64,000 bases of DNA from Marinobacter sp. LV10R510-11A (GTDB lineage Bacteria; Pseudomonadota; Gammaproteobacteria; Pseudomonadales; Oleiphilaceae). The notes under the pieces were generated by a model. It saw only the letters and a program-made list of their open reading frames with translations. It had not been told where the DNA came from and made no database searches. Position numbers and translations under genes: made by a program. Below, in pieces: positions 1-10,575 of the stretch (position 1 is the stretch's first letter; each line of letters starts with the position of its first letter). The stretch covers positions 3,968,001 through 4,032,000 of the forward strand of contig NZ_LT907980.1 of assembly GCF_900215155.1 (NCBI RefSeq). Reading direction: 5' to 3'.

Positions 1-540
1 GTAGCTGTCTGCATTAAAGAAGTACTGGGTAATGGCGCTGTTGGCGCCAGCCTCCACCTTACGGGCGAAGTTTTTCAGGTCTTCTTCAGCATTGCGGGCC
101 TGGGGATGGAACTCCGGGTAGGCCGCTACTTCCAGATTAAAGTGATCGCCGCTGTGCTCGCGAATGAATTCAACCAGCTCGTTGGCGTACCGCATTTCGC
201 CGGACGCCCCCATGCCAGAAGGCGTGTCACCCCGAAGGGCGACAATTCGGTTGATGCCGTTCTCTTTATACACGTCCAACAGTTCCGATATCTCTTCCCG
301 CGTACCACCGACGCAGGAGAGATGTGGCGCTGTAGAAATGCCCTGCTTGTGCAGGTTGAGCACGGTTTCAATGGTGCGGTCCCGTGTGGAACCGCCCGCA
401 CCGAAGGTGACCGAGAAAAAATCCGGATTCACCCCGGCAAGCTGATCACGAACCACTTGGAGTTTTTCTTTGCCCTGGTCTGTCTTGGGCGGGAAAAACT
501 CAAAGCTGAAGCGGCGTTTGAACTGTTTCTGGGATTGCAT
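1..540 (-). CDS. metF: 5,10-methylenetetrahydrofolate reductase, partial (3' end outside window)
   Basis: The minus-strand reading frame starts at the ATG complementing 538-540 and stays open to the window edge, so about 180 N-terminal residues are present. The start reads MQSQKQFKRRFSFEFFPPKT, where SFEFFPPK is the MetF hallmark. SVTFGAGGSTRDRT, GTREEI and ALRGD follow in the usual order for the FAD-binding barrel. The enzyme reduces methylene-THF to methyl-THF, the methyl donor for homocysteine remethylation. It lies 12 bp after ahcY on the same strand and closes a methyl-cycle cluster metK-ahcY-metF. The C-terminal part cannot be assessed. Confidence 0.95.
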   Translation of the reverse strand, partial: MQSQKQFKRRFSFEFFPPKTDQGKEKLQVVRDQLAGVNPDFFSVTFGAGGSTRDRTIETVLNLHKQGISTAPHLSCVGGTREEISELLDVYKENGINRIVALRGDTPSGMGASGEMRYANELVEFIREHSGDHFNLEVAAYPEFHPQARNAEEDLKNFARKVEAGANSAITQYFFNADSY

Positions 541-552
541 CTTATTATCCGA

Positions 553-1926
553 TCAGTACTTGTAGCTTTCCGGCTTGTACGGGCCTTCGACCGGTACACC
601 GATGTATTGCGCCTGCTCTGGGGTCATTTTGGTGATTACGCCACCAAAACCTTCCACCATGGCGCGGGCCACTTCTTCGTCCAAGTGCTTGGGCAGAACC
701 TGCACATAAACACCCTTAGCGCGGGCGTCTTCCGGCAGATCTGCGAACTTGCGCTCGAACAGGTACATCTGTGCCAAAACCTGGTTGGCGAAGGAGCCGT
801 CCATAATCCGTGAAGGGTGACCAGTGGCGTTGCCCAGGTTCACCAGGCGACCTTCGGAGAGCAGGATTAGGTGGTCGTTAACGGCTTTGTCGCGGTAGAT
901 CACGTGAACCTGCGGCTTAACCTCGTCCCATTCCCAGTTCTTACGCATGTAGGCGGTATCGATTTCATTATCGAAGTGCCCAATGTTGCACACAACAGCG
1001 CCGTTCTTCAGGGCTTTAAGCATGTTCGCATCGCACACGTTCATGTTGCCGGTGGTGGTCACTAGAATGTCCGTGTTCTGCAGCAAGGCACGGTCTACGC
1101 CTGCTTCAGTGCCGGTGTTTACGCCGTTGAGGTAAGGCGAAACCACTTCAAAGCCGTCCATGCAGGCCTGCATGGCACAGATCGGGTCCGCTTCAGTGAT
1201 TTTCACGATCATGCCTTCCTGGCGTAGGGATGCAGCGGAGCCTTTGCCCACATCACCGTAACCGATAACCAGTGCTTTTTTGCCGGCCATCAGGTGGTCG
1301 GTACCACGCTTGATGGCGTCATTAAGGCTGTGGCGACAACCGTATTTGTTGTCGTTCTTGGATTTGGTAACGGCATCGTTCACGTTGATGGCCGGTACTT
1401 TCAGGGTACCGTCGCGCAGCATTTCCTGCAGGCGGTGTACGCCGGTGGTGGTTTCTTCCGTCACACCGTGGCAGTTAGCCAGAATTTCTGGGTACTTTTC
1501 ATGGAGCAGGGCAGTCAAATCGCCGCCGTCGTCCAGGATCATGTTGGGTTCCCAGCCTTCGATGTCTGCACCGATGGTGCGCTCGAGGCACCAGTCGTAT
1601 TCCTCGTCGGTTTCGCCTTTCCAGGCAAACACAGGGATGTTCTGCGCAGCGATAGCGGCGGCCGCCTGATCCTGAGTAGAGAAGATGTTGCAGGATGACC
1701 AGCGTACACCCGCGCCAAGTTCGATCAGTGTTTCGATCAGCACGGCTGTCTGGATGGTCATGTGAATGCAGCCCATAACGTTGGCGCCTTTCAGCGGCTG
1801 CTCTGCTTTGTACCTATTACGCAATGCCATCAAGGCCGGCATTTCGCCTTCGGCGATGTTAATTTCCTTGCGGCCCCAGTCTGCTAGGGAAATATCACGG
1901 ACTTTGAAGTCTTCGAAGTTGCTCAT
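553..1926 (-). CDS. ahcY: S-adenosylhomocysteine hydrolase
   Basis: A 457-residue protein, normal length for bacterial AhcY. It splits S-adenosylhomocysteine into adenosine and homocysteine, removing the inhibitory product of SAM-dependent methylation. The Rossmann NAD-binding loop reads GYGDVGKG. Typical family blocks are [50 protein letters not shown] and the C-terminal [10 protein letters not shown] with the conserved Lys-Tyr end. It sits between metK (61 bp upstream) and metF (12 bp downstream), all on the minus strand, so co-transcription is likely, controlled from the SahR-type operator upstream of metK. Confidence 0.97.
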   Translation of the reverse strand: MSNFEDFKVRDISLADWGRKEINIAEGEMPALMALRNRYKAEQPLKGANVMGCIHMTIQTAVLIETLIELGAGVRWSSCNIFSTQDQAAAAIAAQNIPVFAWKGETDEEYDWCLERTIGADIEGWEPNMILDDGGDLTALLHEKYPEILANCHGVTEETTTGVHRLQEMLRDGTLKVPAINVNDAVTKSKNDNKYGCRHSLNDAIKRGTDHLMAGKKALVIGYGDVGKGSAASLRQEGMIVKITEADPICAMQACMDGFEVVSPYLNGVNTGTEAGVDRALLQNTDILVTTTGNMNVCDANMLKALKNGAVVCNIGHFDNEIDTAYMRKNWEWDEVKPQVHVIYRDKAVNDHLILLSEGRLVNLGNATGHPSRIMDGSFANQVLAQMYLFERKFADLPEDARAKGVYVQVLPKHLDEEVARAMVEGFGGVITKMTPEQAQYIGVPVEGPYKPESYKY

Positions 1927-1987
1927 TTAATGTTCTCCGGTTGGTTCTGTTTTGGCGCTTGGAATTATCAATACGCCTGAAAATTAG

Positions 1988-3178
1988 TTAGATACCAGCT
2001 GCGTCTTTAAGAGAGGCCGCGCGATCGATTTTCTCCCACGGGAACGTCGTGAAGGTTTTGCCGCCAACGGTTATCTCTTGTGGCTCGCGACCAAAGTGGC
2101 CGTAAGCTGCTGTGGCTCGGTACATGGGGTGCAGCAGGTCGAGCATATTGGTGATCGCATACGGGCGCAGGTCAAAGTGCTGGCGTACCAGGTCGACGAT
2201 TTTGTCGTCGCCGATTTTGCCGGTGCCGAAGGTGTTTACGGAGATAGATGTGGGTTGTGCCACACCGATGGCGTAGGAAACCTGAATCTCGCATTTTTCG
2301 GCCAGCCCAGCGGCAACGATGTTTTTCGCAACATAGCGGCCAGCGTAAGCGGCAGAGCGGTCAACCTTTGAGGGGTCTTTGCCCGAAAAAGCGCCGCCGC
2401 CGTGGCGGGCCATGCCGCCGTATGTGTCTACGATGATCTTCCGGCCGGTAAGGCCACAATCGCCAACCGGGCCGCCGATTACGAATTTGCCGGTGGGGTT
2501 TATGTGGAACTCGGTGCCTTTGTGCAGAAGCTCTGCCGGCAGCACGTTCTTTACAACCAACTCCATCAGGGCTTCTTTTAGATCTGCCTGGGTAACGTCT
2601 GAGTCGTGCTGAGTGGAAAGCACAACGGCGTCGATGCCCACAACCTTGCCGTTTTCATAGCGGCAGGTTACTTGGCTTTTTGCATCCGGGCGCAGCCACG
2701 GCAGTATCCCGTTTTTGCGCGCCTCGGCTTGGCGCTCCACCAAGCGATGGGCGAAAGTGATTGGCGCAGGCATCAGTACTTCGGTTTCGTTGCTGGCGTA
2801 ACCGAACATTAGGCCTTGGTCGCCTGCGCCCTGGTCTTCCGGCTTCTGGCGATCAACGCCCTGGGCAATATCCACGGACTGTTTGCCGATGATATTGATA
2901 ATGCCGCAGGTGTCGGCGTCGAATCCGACCTCTGAGGAGGTATAACCAACGTCTCTGATCACACCGCGAACCAGGTCTTCAAGATCCACCCAGGCGCTTG
3001 TTGTGATTTCACCACCCACAATGGCAACGCCGGTTTTCACCATGGTTTCGCAAGCCACGCGGGCGTGCGGGTCGGCCGCCAGGATGCAATCCAGAACGGC
3101 GTCGGAGATTTGGTCAGCCAGTTTATCCGGGTGGCCCTCGGAGACCGATTCGGAGGTAAAGACGCTGTAGTCAGACAT
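1988..3178 (-). CDS. metK: S-adenosylmethionine synthetase
   Basis: A 396-residue protein, full length for MetK. It makes SAM from methionine and ATP in the cytoplasm. Visible signatures are the N-terminal [16 protein letters not shown] motif, the DQGLMFGYA hexapeptide region, and the glycine-rich [16 protein letters not shown] loop that contacts phosphates. The ATG at 3176-3178 follows a GGAG-like ribosome site. It is the first gene of the metK-ahcY-metF group. A 20-bp palindrome about 115 bp upstream is identical to one in front of the neighbouring regulator, which suggests direct repression of this cluster. Confidence 0.97.
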   Translation of the reverse strand: MSDYSVFTSESVSEGHPDKLADQISDAVLDCILAADPHARVACETMVKTGVAIVGGEITTSAWVDLEDLVRGVIRDVGYTSSEVGFDADTCGIINIIGKQSVDIAQGVDRQKPEDQGAGDQGLMFGYASNETEVLMPAPITFAHRLVERQAEARKNGILPWLRPDAKSQVTCRYENGKVVGIDAVVLSTQHDSDVTQADLKEALMELVVKNVLPAELLHKGTEFHINPTGKFVIGGPVGDCGLTGRKIIVDTYGGMARHGGGAFSGKDPSKVDRSAAYAGRYVAKNIVAAGLAEKCEIQVSYAIGVAQPTSISVNTFGTGKIGDDKIVDLVRQHFDLRPYAITNMLDLLHPMYRATAAYGHFGREPQEITVGGKTFTTFPWEKIDRAASLKDAAGI

Positions 3179-3293
3179 AGGTTTGCTCCTCTGTGAGCGT
3201 TTTGAAATCTTGCCGGCGGCCGCGTGGTATTGCAGGCACCGGCTACATTTGTTTGTTTTGGTTCAAAGGGCCTAGGTACTACTACCTACGCGA

Positions 3294-3313
3294 ATATCAA
3301 AGTTTTTTGATAT
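3294..3313. promoter_or_regulatory. SahR-type operator upstream of metK
   Basis: ATATCAAAGTTTTTTGATAT: 8-bp inverted arms ATATCAAA/TTTGATAT around a 4-base centre. An identical 20-mer lies at 4393-4412 in front of the ArsR-family regulator. Two identical palindromes flanking the regulator gene, each upstream of a minus-strand start, are best read as binding sites for that regulator. Confidence 0.75.
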
Positions 3314-3345
3314 GGCCTTGTGGGGCTCTATCTATCAGGGTTCGA

Positions 3346-4350
3346 TTATCGCAGTGGCAGATGGGTTTTCCAGAACTCCCTTACCTGAATTTGAAACCCG
3401 TTACGCAAACCGATAAACAGCTGCTCACCGGCCTTCAGGCCTGCTGCCGCGGCCCAGGCGGTGAGCTCTTCGGGCTCGAAGCCAAGCCAGAGGTCGCCGC
3501 AATTTTCTTTGGCCCAGTTCTGGTCGTGGCTGCACAGGTCGCTAACAACCAAGCAGCCGCCGTTGTTCATCAGTGCCGCAGCATCCAAAAAAATGTCTGC
3601 CGGGCTGGGTACGTGGTGCAGCACCATATTGGCCACTACAAGATCAAACGCATCGCCGCGGGCCAGCAGTGTGTCGGTGACACCTTCAATCAAATCAATG
3701 TTGTTCAGGCGCGCATCAATGCATGTGCGCGTTGCTTTGGCGAGCATGTCTCGGCTGTTATCCAGCGCAACAACGTGCTCGCAAAGCTCAGAAAGCACGG
3801 GCAAAAAGCCACCTTCGCCGGGGCCGATTTCCAAAGCCGTTTGCCACCGTGTTTTCCGTGTTCGCTTGCGAATCATGTCCGCTACGGGCGCCGCGTAAAG
3901 ATTAAAGGCGGCTATCAATTCCTGCTGCTCCCGGAATTGTTCTGAGTGCCGGGAAAAAAACGCCTGCGACTGATCCGCTCGCTGGTTACGGATGGATTCA
4001 ATCTTTTCTTGCAGGTGCGCGGGTAAGGGCGCGCGATCCACTGCATCAAAAATCTGACGAATAGTTTGGTCTGTCGGCTTTTCGTTATCCAAGTGCAGCG
4101 GGCGGCGATAAAAAATCGCGTTGCCTTCACGCTGTGGCTCTAGCAGCCCCGCCTTGTGCATGACTTTCAGATGGTGGCTCATGCCAGACTGGCGCATATC
4201 GAATAGCTGGCTCAGTTCCAACACGCCAAACGTATCGCGACGCAGCACACGCAAAATTTCCAAGCGCAATGGGTCGCCGCTCGCCTTGAAGATAGGGGCG
4301 AGCACGTCCACGGAGGAGATTTGATTAGCGTGTGCACTTGAACTTGTCAT
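3346..4350 (-). CDS. sahR: ArsR-family regulator fused to a SAM-dependent methyltransferase domain (SahR type)
   Basis: The first ~90 residues form an ArsR winged helix: SGDPLRLEILRVLRR, then LSQLFDMRQSGMSHHLKVMHKAGLL and a wing with REGNAIFYRR. After a linker, a class I methyltransferase fold follows: ALEIGPGEGGFLPVLSE (SAM-binding motif I), VVALDNS, and DLVVANMVLHHVPSP. This architecture matches SahR, the S-adenosylhomocysteine-responsive repressor of methionine-cycle genes in Proteobacteria. The gene is next to metK-ahcY-metF and shares their operator. The ATG at 4350 is chosen; a TTG at 4383 in the same frame would put the start only 9 bp from the operator. The assignment rests on architecture, context and the shared operator. 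Confidence 0.85.
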   Translation of the reverse strand: MTSSSAHANQISSVDVLAPIFKASGDPLRLEILRVLRRDTFGVLELSQLFDMRQSGMSHHLKVMHKAGLLEPQREGNAIFYRRPLHLDNEKPTDQTIRQIFDAVDRAPLPAHLQEKIESIRNQRADQSQAFFSRHSEQFREQQELIAAFNLYAAPVADMIRKRTRKTRWQTALEIGPGEGGFLPVLSELCEHVVALDNSRDMLAKATRTCIDARLNNIDLIEGVTDTLLARGDAFDLVVANMVLHHVPSPADIFLDAAALMNNGGCLVVSDLCSHDQNWAKENCGDLWLGFEPEELTAWAAAAGLKAGEQLFIGLRNGFQIQVREFWKTHLPLR

Positions 4351-4392
4351 GGTTGCGGAGTGTAAGTGGGTTGGGGTGCTCAATCAATAGGC

Positions 4393-4412
4393 ATATCAAA
4401 GTTTTTTGATAT
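4393..4412. promoter_or_regulatory. SahR-type operator upstream of the regulator gene (autoregulation)
   Basis: An exact copy of the 20-bp palindrome at 3294-3313. It lies 42 bp before the regulator's ATG and about 190 bp before tkt, which is divergent. Self-repression is inferred; an effect on tkt is possible but nothing further supports it. Confidence 0.7.
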
Positions 4413-4605
4413 AGATTTATCATTCTTTGAAATCAATCTCTTTCGGCAATCCCCGACAGGATATTTACATAGAAGCGGCACGTCGATTTGCCCCGGCACA
4501 CCGTAATCGGCGAAAATACGCGCCTTATTTTAAAGCAGCTTTTTATTGCCCGTTAAAAACGCTGGGTTACCCCCTATTTCCCTGAAAAACACTGGAGAAA
4601 CGTCA

Positions 4606-6606
4606 ATGCCCTCTCGTACAGATCTCGCCAACGCCATTCGCGCGCTGAGCATGGATGCGGTTCAGAAAGCCAAATCCGGCCATCCGGGTGCGCCCATGGG
4701 GATGGCGGATATCGCCGAGGTGCTGTGGAACGATTACCTAAGCCACAATCCGGCTAATCCGCAGTGGGCCAACCGCGACCGGTTCATGCTATCTAATGGC
4801 CACGGCTCCATGCTGCAGTATTCACTACTGCACCTGAGCGGGTACGACGTTTCCATTGATGACATCAAGAACTTCCGGCAGCTGCACTCTAAAACCCCGG
4901 GCCACCCGGAATACGGTTACACCCCAGGTGTAGAAACCACCACCGGCCCACTGGGGCAGGGCATGGCCAACGCGGTTGGGTTCGCGCTGGCAGAGAAAAC
5001 ATTGGCGGCGCAGTTCAACCGTCCGGGCCATAACGTTGTTGATCACTACACCTACGCATTCCTGGGCGACGGCTGCCTGATGGAAGGCATATCCCACGAA
5101 GTGTCTTCGCTGGCGGGCACTCTGGGCCTGGGCAAGCTGATCATGTTCTACGACGACAACGGCATCTCCATCGATGGCAAAGTCGACGGCTGGTTTACCG
5201 ACAACACCCCCCAGCGTTTTGAATCTTACGGCTGGCAGGTGATTGCTAAAGTAGACGGCCATAACTCAGACGCCGTTCGTGCGGCGATTGAAGCAGGCCG
5301 TGCGAACACCAGTCAGCCCACACTGATCTGCTGCAAAACGATTATCGGCTTTGGTTCACCCAACAAGCAGGGCAGCGAAGCCGCGCACGGCGCAGCACTG
5401 GGCGAAGACGAAATCGTGCTGACCCGCGAAGCGCTGGGTTGGGATCACGGCTCATTCGAAATCCCGTCTGATATTTACCAAGCCTGGAACGCCAAAGACA
5501 AAGGCACCAAAGCCGAGAACGCGTGGAACGACACCTTTGCCGCGTATGAAAAAGCCGAGCCAGAACTGGCGGCCGAGCTGAAGCGCCGCATGGCCGGTGA
5601 TCTGCCTGCCGATTTCTCCGAGAAAGCCCAGGCTTATATTCAGGAATGTCAGGATAAGAGCGAGACCATTGCCAGCCGTAAGGCTTCTCTGAACGCCCTG
5701 AACGCCTACGGCCCGTTGTTGCCGGAACTGCTCGGAGGCTCTGCCGATCTGGCGGGCTCCAACCTCACCATCTGGAACGGCTCAAAAGGCGTAACCAAAG
5801 AAGACGCCAGCGGCAACTACATCTATTACGGTGTGCGTGAGTTCGGCATGGCCGCCATCATGAACGGCATCGCCTTGCACGGTGGTTTCGTACCCTACGG
5901 CGCAACCTTCCTGATCTTCATGGAATACTGCCGTAACGCGGTGCGCATGGCCGCACTGATGAAGCAGCGCACTATCTTCGTGTTCACCCACGATTCGATT
6001 GGTCTGGGCGAAGACGGCCCGACTCACCAGCCAGTCGAGCAGCTCGCCAGCCTGCGTACCACGCCGAACATGAGCACCTGGCGCCCGGCCGACGCAGTAG
6101 AATCTGCCGTGGCTTGGAAATCTGCCCTCGAGCGCACAGACGGCCCGACTGCCTTGGTTTTCTCCCGTCAGAACTTGCCCGCCCAGGCGCGTGACGCGCA
6201 ACAGTTGGCTGACGTGGCCAAAGGCGCTTACATTCTGTCTGACAGCGAAGGCTCACCCGATTTAATTATGATTGCCACCGGCTCCGAAGTTGGCCTAGCG
6301 CAGGACAGCGCAGCCAAGTTGCGAGAGCAGGGCAGCAACGTGCGTGTGGTCTCCATGCCATCTACCGATGTATTCGATGCCCAGAGCGCTGAATATAAGC
6401 AACAGGTGCTACCCATTGAGATCACCAACCGCATGGCTATCGAAGCCGCCATTGCCGATTACTGGTACAAGTACGTTGGGCTGGATGGCCGTGTTGTAGG
6501 CATGACCACCTTCGGTGAATCTGCGCCCGCCGGCGAACTGTTCAAAGAGTTCGGCTTTACCGTGGATAACGTCTTAGAAGTTGCTGCGGAGCTGCTGAGC
6601 GCCTGA
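4606..6606 (+). CDS. tkt: Transketolase
   Basis: A 666-residue protein starting at ATG 4606 with GGAG at 4594-4597; an upstream in-frame extension to 4546 adds unconserved sequence and is rejected. Thiamine diphosphate enzyme of the pentose phosphate pathway that moves two-carbon units between sugar phosphates. Conserved blocks are [20 protein letters not shown] near the start, [14 protein letters not shown], the cofactor motif beginning GDGCLMEG and ending with [18 protein letters not shown] substrate loops, and [17 protein letters not shown]. The stop overlaps the start of epd (TGATG), so the two are probably translationally coupled. Confidence 0.97.
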   Translation: MPSRTDLANAIRALSMDAVQKAKSGHPGAPMGMADIAEVLWNDYLSHNPANPQWANRDRFMLSNGHGSMLQYSLLHLSGYDVSIDDIKNFRQLHSKTPGHPEYGYTPGVETTTGPLGQGMANAVGFALAEKTLAAQFNRPGHNVVDHYTYAFLGDGCLMEGISHEVSSLAGTLGLGKLIMFYDDNGISIDGKVDGWFTDNTPQRFESYGWQVIAKVDGHNSDAVRAAIEAGRANTSQPTLICCKTIIGFGSPNKQGSEAAHGAALGEDEIVLTREALGWDHGSFEIPSDIYQAWNAKDKGTKAENAWNDTFAAYEKAEPELAAELKRRMAGDLPADFSEKAQAYIQECQDKSETIASRKASLNALNAYGPLLPELLGGSADLAGSNLTIWNGSKGVTKEDASGNYIYYGVREFGMAAIMNGIALHGGFVPYGATFLIFMEYCRNAVRMAALMKQRTIFVFTHDSIGLGEDGPTHQPVEQLASLRTTPNMSTWRPADAVESAVAWKSALERTDGPTALVFSRQNLPAQARDAQQLADVAKGAYILSDSEGSPDLIMIATGSEVGLAQDSAAKLREQGSNVRVVSMPSTDVFDAQSAEYKQQVLPIEITNRMAIEAAIADYWYKYVGLDGRVVGMTTFGESAPAGELFKEFGFTVDNVLEVAAELLSA

Positions 6607-7637
6607 TGACAGCCTCCGCGCCCTTTCGTATTGCCATCAACGGGTATGGTCGTATTGGCCAGTGCGTGTTGCGTGCTCTGTACGAAAACGGTTTTCGCGA
6701 CCGCTTGCAGGTGGTCGCGATTAACGAGCTTTCTGATATCGACACGATTGCACACCTGACTCGGTACGATTCCACTCATGGTCGGTTCACCGGAAGCATT
6801 GCAGTGCAAGGGCAGGACCTCATCATCAACGGTGATTCTATCCGCGTGCTGCGCCATTCCGACCCGGCAGAACTGCCGTGGAAAGAGCTGGATATCGACT
6901 TGGTGCTGGAATGCTCCGGATCCTTTTCAGACCGGGCGACTGCCGAGTTGCACCTTCAGGCGGGCGCGAAACGGCTGCTGTTCTCCCAGCCCGCTGAATC
7001 GGATGTCGACCGCACAGTGGTTTATGGCATCAACCAAGCAGAACTCACAGAAGCAGACCGGATAGTGGCAGCAGGCTCTTGCACCACTAACTGCCTGGTG
7101 CCGGTGATTACTGTGCTCGATAAAGCTTTTGGCGTGGAGCAGGGCAGTACCACCACCATCCACGCCGCCATGAACGACCAGCCGGTTATAGACGCCTACC
7201 ATCAACAGGATCTGCGCCTTACCCGCAGCGCCCTGCACAACATAGTGCCCGTGGATACAGGGCTGGCGCGCGGCGTTGAACGGCTGCTTCCGCACATGGA
7301 AGGCCGGTTCAGCTCGGTCGCTTTGCGCGTACCCACCATGAACGTGTCCGCCATCGACATGGTGTTCAACGTGCGCCAAGCCACCGATGTGATAACCGTA
7401 AATCAGGTGCTTAAAGAAGCCGCAAGCGGCCCATTAAAAGGCATACTCGACTATACCGACGAACTACTGGCAAGCTCCGACTTCAACCACGACGCCCACT
7501 CCGGCGTAGTAGATGGCGGCCAAACCCGCGTAACCCGGGGTACCATGGTGAAAGTGCTGTGCTGGTTTGATAACGAATGGGGATTTGCCAGCCGCATGCT
7601 GGATGTAAGCCAAAGCTGGTTGCAGAAGGTGGGCTAA
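6606..7637 (+). CDS. epd: Erythrose-4-phosphate dehydrogenase (GapA/Epd family)
   Basis: A 343-residue member of the glyceraldehyde-3-phosphate dehydrogenase family: N-terminal INGYGRIGQCVLRAL for NAD binding, catalytic Cys159 in AGSCTTNC, and the end motif WFDNEWGFASRM. The position tkt-epd-pgk-fba, directly after transketolase, and similarity to the Epd branch favour erythrose-4-phosphate dehydrogenase, which feeds pyridoxal phosphate synthesis. A glycolytic GapA role cannot be ruled out from sequence alone. The ATG overlaps the tkt stop. Confidence 0.85.
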   Translation: MTASAPFRIAINGYGRIGQCVLRALYENGFRDRLQVVAINELSDIDTIAHLTRYDSTHGRFTGSIAVQGQDLIINGDSIRVLRHSDPAELPWKELDIDLVLECSGSFSDRATAELHLQAGAKRLLFSQPAESDVDRTVVYGINQAELTEADRIVAAGSCTTNCLVPVITVLDKAFGVEQGSTTTIHAAMNDQPVIDAYHQQDLRLTRSALHNIVPVDTGLARGVERLLPHMEGRFSSVALRVPTMNVSAIDMVFNVRQATDVITVNQVLKEAASGPLKGILDYTDELLASSDFNHDAHSGVVDGGQTRVTRGTMVKVLCWFDNEWGFASRMLDVSQSWLQKVG

Positions 7638-7643
7638 CCTAAA

Positions 7644-7737
7644 CCCCCTCTCCCCGGCCCTCTCCCGCAAGGGGAGAGGGAGTAAGCGCTTTAAAAAGCC
7701 CCTCTCCCCTTGCGGGAGAGGGGTTGGGGAGAGGGGG
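7644..7737. repeat. Large GC-rich inverted repeat between epd and pgk
   Basis: Two arms made of CCCCTCTCCC and CTTGCGGGAGAGGGG-type blocks (about 7644-7680 and 7698-7737) around a short AT-rich spacer. Transcribed, they would form one long hairpin with smaller internal hairpins. This resembles the dispersed intergenic palindromes of many gammaproteobacteria. It may act as a processing or attenuation site between epd and pgk, which is inference. Confidence 0.75.
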
Positions 7738-7790
7738 CGATCCTTCCTCCCAAACTATTTGCCAACAACCTGAACAACGGAACCCAGATC

Positions 7791-8954
7791 ATGGCCATCA
7801 AAAAAATGACCGACCTGAACCTTGCTGGCAAGCGGGTTCTCATTCGCGAAGACCTAAACGTGCCGGTCAAGAACGGCAAGATCTCCAGCGATGCCCGCAT
7901 CCGCGCTTCCTTGCCGACCATCAAGGCAGCTAAAGATGCAGGCGCCAAAATCATGTTGATGTCCCACCTGGGCCGCCCAGAAGAAGGCGTGTACGACGAA
8001 GCCGCCTCCTTAAAGCCAGTTGCTGAGCACCTCACCAAAGCGCTAGGCCAGGAAGTGCGCCTGATTAAAGATTACCTCGATGGCGTTGAAGTGGCCGACG
8101 GCGAAGTGGTGCTGTTCGAGAACGTACGCTTCAACAAAGGCGAGAAGAAAGACGACGAAACACTGGCCAAGCAATACGCAGCCCTGTGCGACATCTACGT
8201 AATGGACGCCTTCGGCACCGCACACCGCGCCCAGGCCTCCACCCACGGTGTTGCGCGCTTTGCACCAGAAGCCTGCGCCGGCCCATTGCTGGCGGCGGAA
8301 CTGGATGCCCTCGGCAAAGCCCTGGATAACCCAGCCAAGCCGGTTGTCGCCATTGTTGGTGGCGCCAAAGTTTCCACCAAGCTCGACGTGCTCAACGCCC
8401 TCGAGAAAGTGTGCGACCAGATTATCGTAGGCGGCGGCATCGCCAATACCTTCCTTGCCGCAGCCGGCCACCCGGTGGGCAAGTCTCTGTGTGAGCACGA
8501 ACTGCTGGATACCGCCAGAGACATCGCCTCTCGCGTTAACATCCCGCTGCCAGTAGACGTAGTGGTTGCCAGCGAGTTCGCCGAAAACGCAACGGCCACC
8601 ATCCGGAACATTTCCGACGTAACCGCAGACGACATGATCCTCGACGTAGGCCCAGAAACCGCTGGCCAATTCGCTGAACTGCTCAAGAACGCCAAAACCA
8701 TTCTGTGGAACGGTCCGGTAGGCGTGTTTGAATTTGACCAGTTTGCCAACGGCACCAAAACCCTGGCCGAAGCCATCGCCAATAGCGGTGCCTTCTCGCT
8801 GGCCGGCGGCGGTGACACAGTCGCTGCCGTTGACAAATACGGCATAGCTGACAAGATCTCGTATATTTCCACCGGCGGTGGAGCCTTCCTGGAGTTTGTG
8901 GAAGGTAAAGTGCTGCCAGCCGTTGCCGTACTGGAAGAGCGCGGCGCGAAGTAA
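7791..8954 (+). CDS. pgk: Phosphoglycerate kinase
   Basis: A 387-residue protein from ATG 7791, the same length as E. coli Pgk. It transfers phosphate from 1,3-bisphosphoglycerate to ADP. Clear family motifs are [62 protein letters not shown], and the C-terminal nucleotide loop [16 protein letters not shown]. Longer starts in the same frame run into the GC-rich repeat and are rejected. It lies between epd and fba, all on the plus strand. Confidence 0.97.
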   Translation: MAIKKMTDLNLAGKRVLIREDLNVPVKNGKISSDARIRASLPTIKAAKDAGAKIMLMSHLGRPEEGVYDEAASLKPVAEHLTKALGQEVRLIKDYLDGVEVADGEVVLFENVRFNKGEKKDDETLAKQYAALCDIYVMDAFGTAHRAQASTHGVARFAPEACAGPLLAAELDALGKALDNPAKPVVAIVGGAKVSTKLDVLNALEKVCDQIIVGGGIANTFLAAAGHPVGKSLCEHELLDTARDIASRVNIPLPVDVVVASEFAENATATIRNISDVTADDMILDVGPETAGQFAELLKNAKTILWNGPVGVFEFDQFANGTKTLAEAIANSGAFSLAGGGDTVAAVDKYGIADKISYISTGGGAFLEFVEGKVLPAVAVLEERGAK

Positions 8955-9000
8955 ACTTTTTTCGATTTACGATTTACCAAGCTGTTTTGAAATCATTTTC

Positions 9001-9043
9001 GTAACTATTTTTGCAACTATCTTTGTAACTATCTTTGTAACTA
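9001..9043 (+). repeat. Short 12-bp tandem repeat upstream of fba
   Basis: About 3.5 units of GTAACTATCTTT with small variations (units at 9001, 9013, 9025, 9037). The last partial unit merges into the fba ribosome-binding site AAGGAG at 9043-9048. Confidence 0.8.
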
Positions 9044-9056
9044 AGGAGACAACCAA

Positions 9057-10121
9057 ATGGCCCTGATTTCGATGCGGCAAATGCTGGACCACGCCGCCGA
9101 GCATGGTTACGGTGTGCCAGCCTTTAACGTAAACAACCTAGAACAAATGCGCGCCATCATGGAAGCCGCCGACAAAACCGACTCCCCGGTTATTGTTCAG
9201 GCCTCCGCCGGTGCTCGCAAATACGCTGGCGCCCCCTTTCTGCGCCACCTAATTCTCGCAGCTATTGAAGAATGGCCGCACATCCCGGTGGTTATGCACC
9301 AGGACCACGGCACCAGCCCGGCCATTTGCCAGCGCTCCATTCAGCTGGGCTTCAGCTCTGTAATGATGGACGGCTCCTTGGGCGAAGACGGCAAAACGCC
9401 TATGGACTACGAATACAACGTAGACGTAACCCGCCGTACCGTAGACATGGCCCACGCCTGTGGCGTATCCGTAGAAGGCGAGCTGGGTTGCTTGGGTTCT
9501 CTAGAAACCGGCCAAGCCGGTGAAGAAGACGGCATTGGCGCCGAAGGTACTCTGGACATGAGCCAGATGCTGACCGACCCAGAAGAAGCCGCAGACTTCG
9601 TGAAGAGAACCCACGTAGACGCCCTAGCCATCGCCATCGGCACCAGCCACGGCGCCTACAAGTTCACCCGCCCGCCCACAGGCGACATTCTGGCCATCGA
9701 GCAGATCAAAGCCATTCACAAACGCATTCCAGACACCCACCTGGTTATGCACGGCTCTAGCTCCGTACCCCAGGAATGGCTGAAAATCATCAACGAATAC
9801 GGCGGTGAGATGCCCGAAACCTACGGTGTACCGGTTGAGGAAATCGTGGAAGGCATCAAGCACGGTGTGCGTAAAATAAACATCGACACCGACCTGCGCC
9901 TAGCCAGCACCGGCGCTGTGCGTCGCTTCCTGGCCGAGAACCCAGCCGAATTCGACCCGCGCAAATTCCTGCAAGCAACCATGGTAGCCATGACCGACAT
10001 CTGCGTGGCACGCTACGAAGCCTTTGGTTGTGCTGGTAATGCGAGCAAGATCAAGCCGATCAACCTTGAGCGCATGTTTGAGCGTTATGAGGCTGGTGAG
10101 TTGGATCCTAAGGTTAAGTAA
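9057..10121 (+). CDS. fba: Fructose-bisphosphate aldolase, class II
   Basis: A 354-residue protein whose ATG at 9057 follows AAGGAG. Zinc-dependent class II aldolase that reversibly condenses dihydroxyacetone phosphate and glyceraldehyde 3-phosphate. Visible signatures are [66 protein letters not shown] and KINIDTDLR. These match the long class IIB (CbbA/Fba) type. It is the last gene of the tkt-epd-pgk-fba group and is followed by a strong hairpin terminator. Confidence 0.96.
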   Translation: MALISMRQMLDHAAEHGYGVPAFNVNNLEQMRAIMEAADKTDSPVIVQASAGARKYAGAPFLRHLILAAIEEWPHIPVVMHQDHGTSPAICQRSIQLGFSSVMMDGSLGEDGKTPMDYEYNVDVTRRTVDMAHACGVSVEGELGCLGSLETGQAGEEDGIGAEGTLDMSQMLTDPEEAADFVKRTHVDALAIAIGTSHGAYKFTRPPTGDILAIEQIKAIHKRIPDTHLVMHGSSSVPQEWLKIINEYGGEMPETYGVPVEEIVEGIKHGVRKINIDTDLRLASTGAVRRFLAENPAEFDPRKFLQATMVAMTDICVARYEAFGCAGNASKIKPINLERMFERYEAGELDPKVK

Positions 10122-10135
10122 GGCAGTTGTTATGC

Positions 10136-10168
10136 AGCCCCGGGTGCCTTGCCCGGGGCTGTGATTTT
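10136..10168 (+). terminator. Rho-independent terminator after fba
   Basis: 9-bp perfect stem AGCCCCGGG (10136-10144) / CCCGGGGCT (10152-10160) with a 7-base loop, followed by GTGATTTT. It ends the core metabolic operon just before the cassette region. Confidence 0.85.
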
Positions 10169-10501
10169 CCCTCCCTCAAACCCTCCTCTCGATATTCGCC
10201 GTTGGTGCATATATCCCAAAAAAACGGCTGCTAGTCGTAATTTCCGTTAAAATTAACGAAGTTTTGCAAAAGGCAAAGGTAAGTAGTCCAGACATGGTCT
10301 AGTGTGGGTAGCTATACGCTATGAACACCGATTGTTAGGGATAACGGCCGATGACCTCTTCAGTACTGATACAGCCTCTTTTTTTCAACCTCGGGTGTTT
10401 CACCTATTGGGTGGAGCTCGGCCTGTGGGTGATGCGGCGCTGTTCGAAAGAAAACTCAGAGCGACTACCCGAAACGGCAGGGCGCCGACGAGTCTTCGTT
10501 A
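10169..10501. other. Intergenic stretch before the first cassette; no supported gene
   Basis: No convincing gene, RNA gene or integrase is seen. A 99-codon frame (10302-10601) overlaps the next gene and has no recognisable motif. GTTAGGG near 10334 and GTTGGGG near 10533 resemble integron crossover cores but lack a clear paired half. An attI or degenerate attC here is only a possibility. Confidence 0.5.
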
Positions 10502-10530
10502 TTGCAATAATGACGCGTTCTGTCTAATAC
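10502..10530 (+). promoter_or_regulatory. Candidate sigma-70 promoter for the first cassette gene
   Basis: TTGCAA (10502-10507) and TAATAC (10525-10530) are separated by exactly 17 bp and lie 46 bp before the ATG of the Mrr-STAND gene. Pattern match only. Confidence 0.45.
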
Positions 10531-10575
10531 GCTGTTGGGGCCTTTTTCGTACGTTAACAAATACGGAACTATGTA

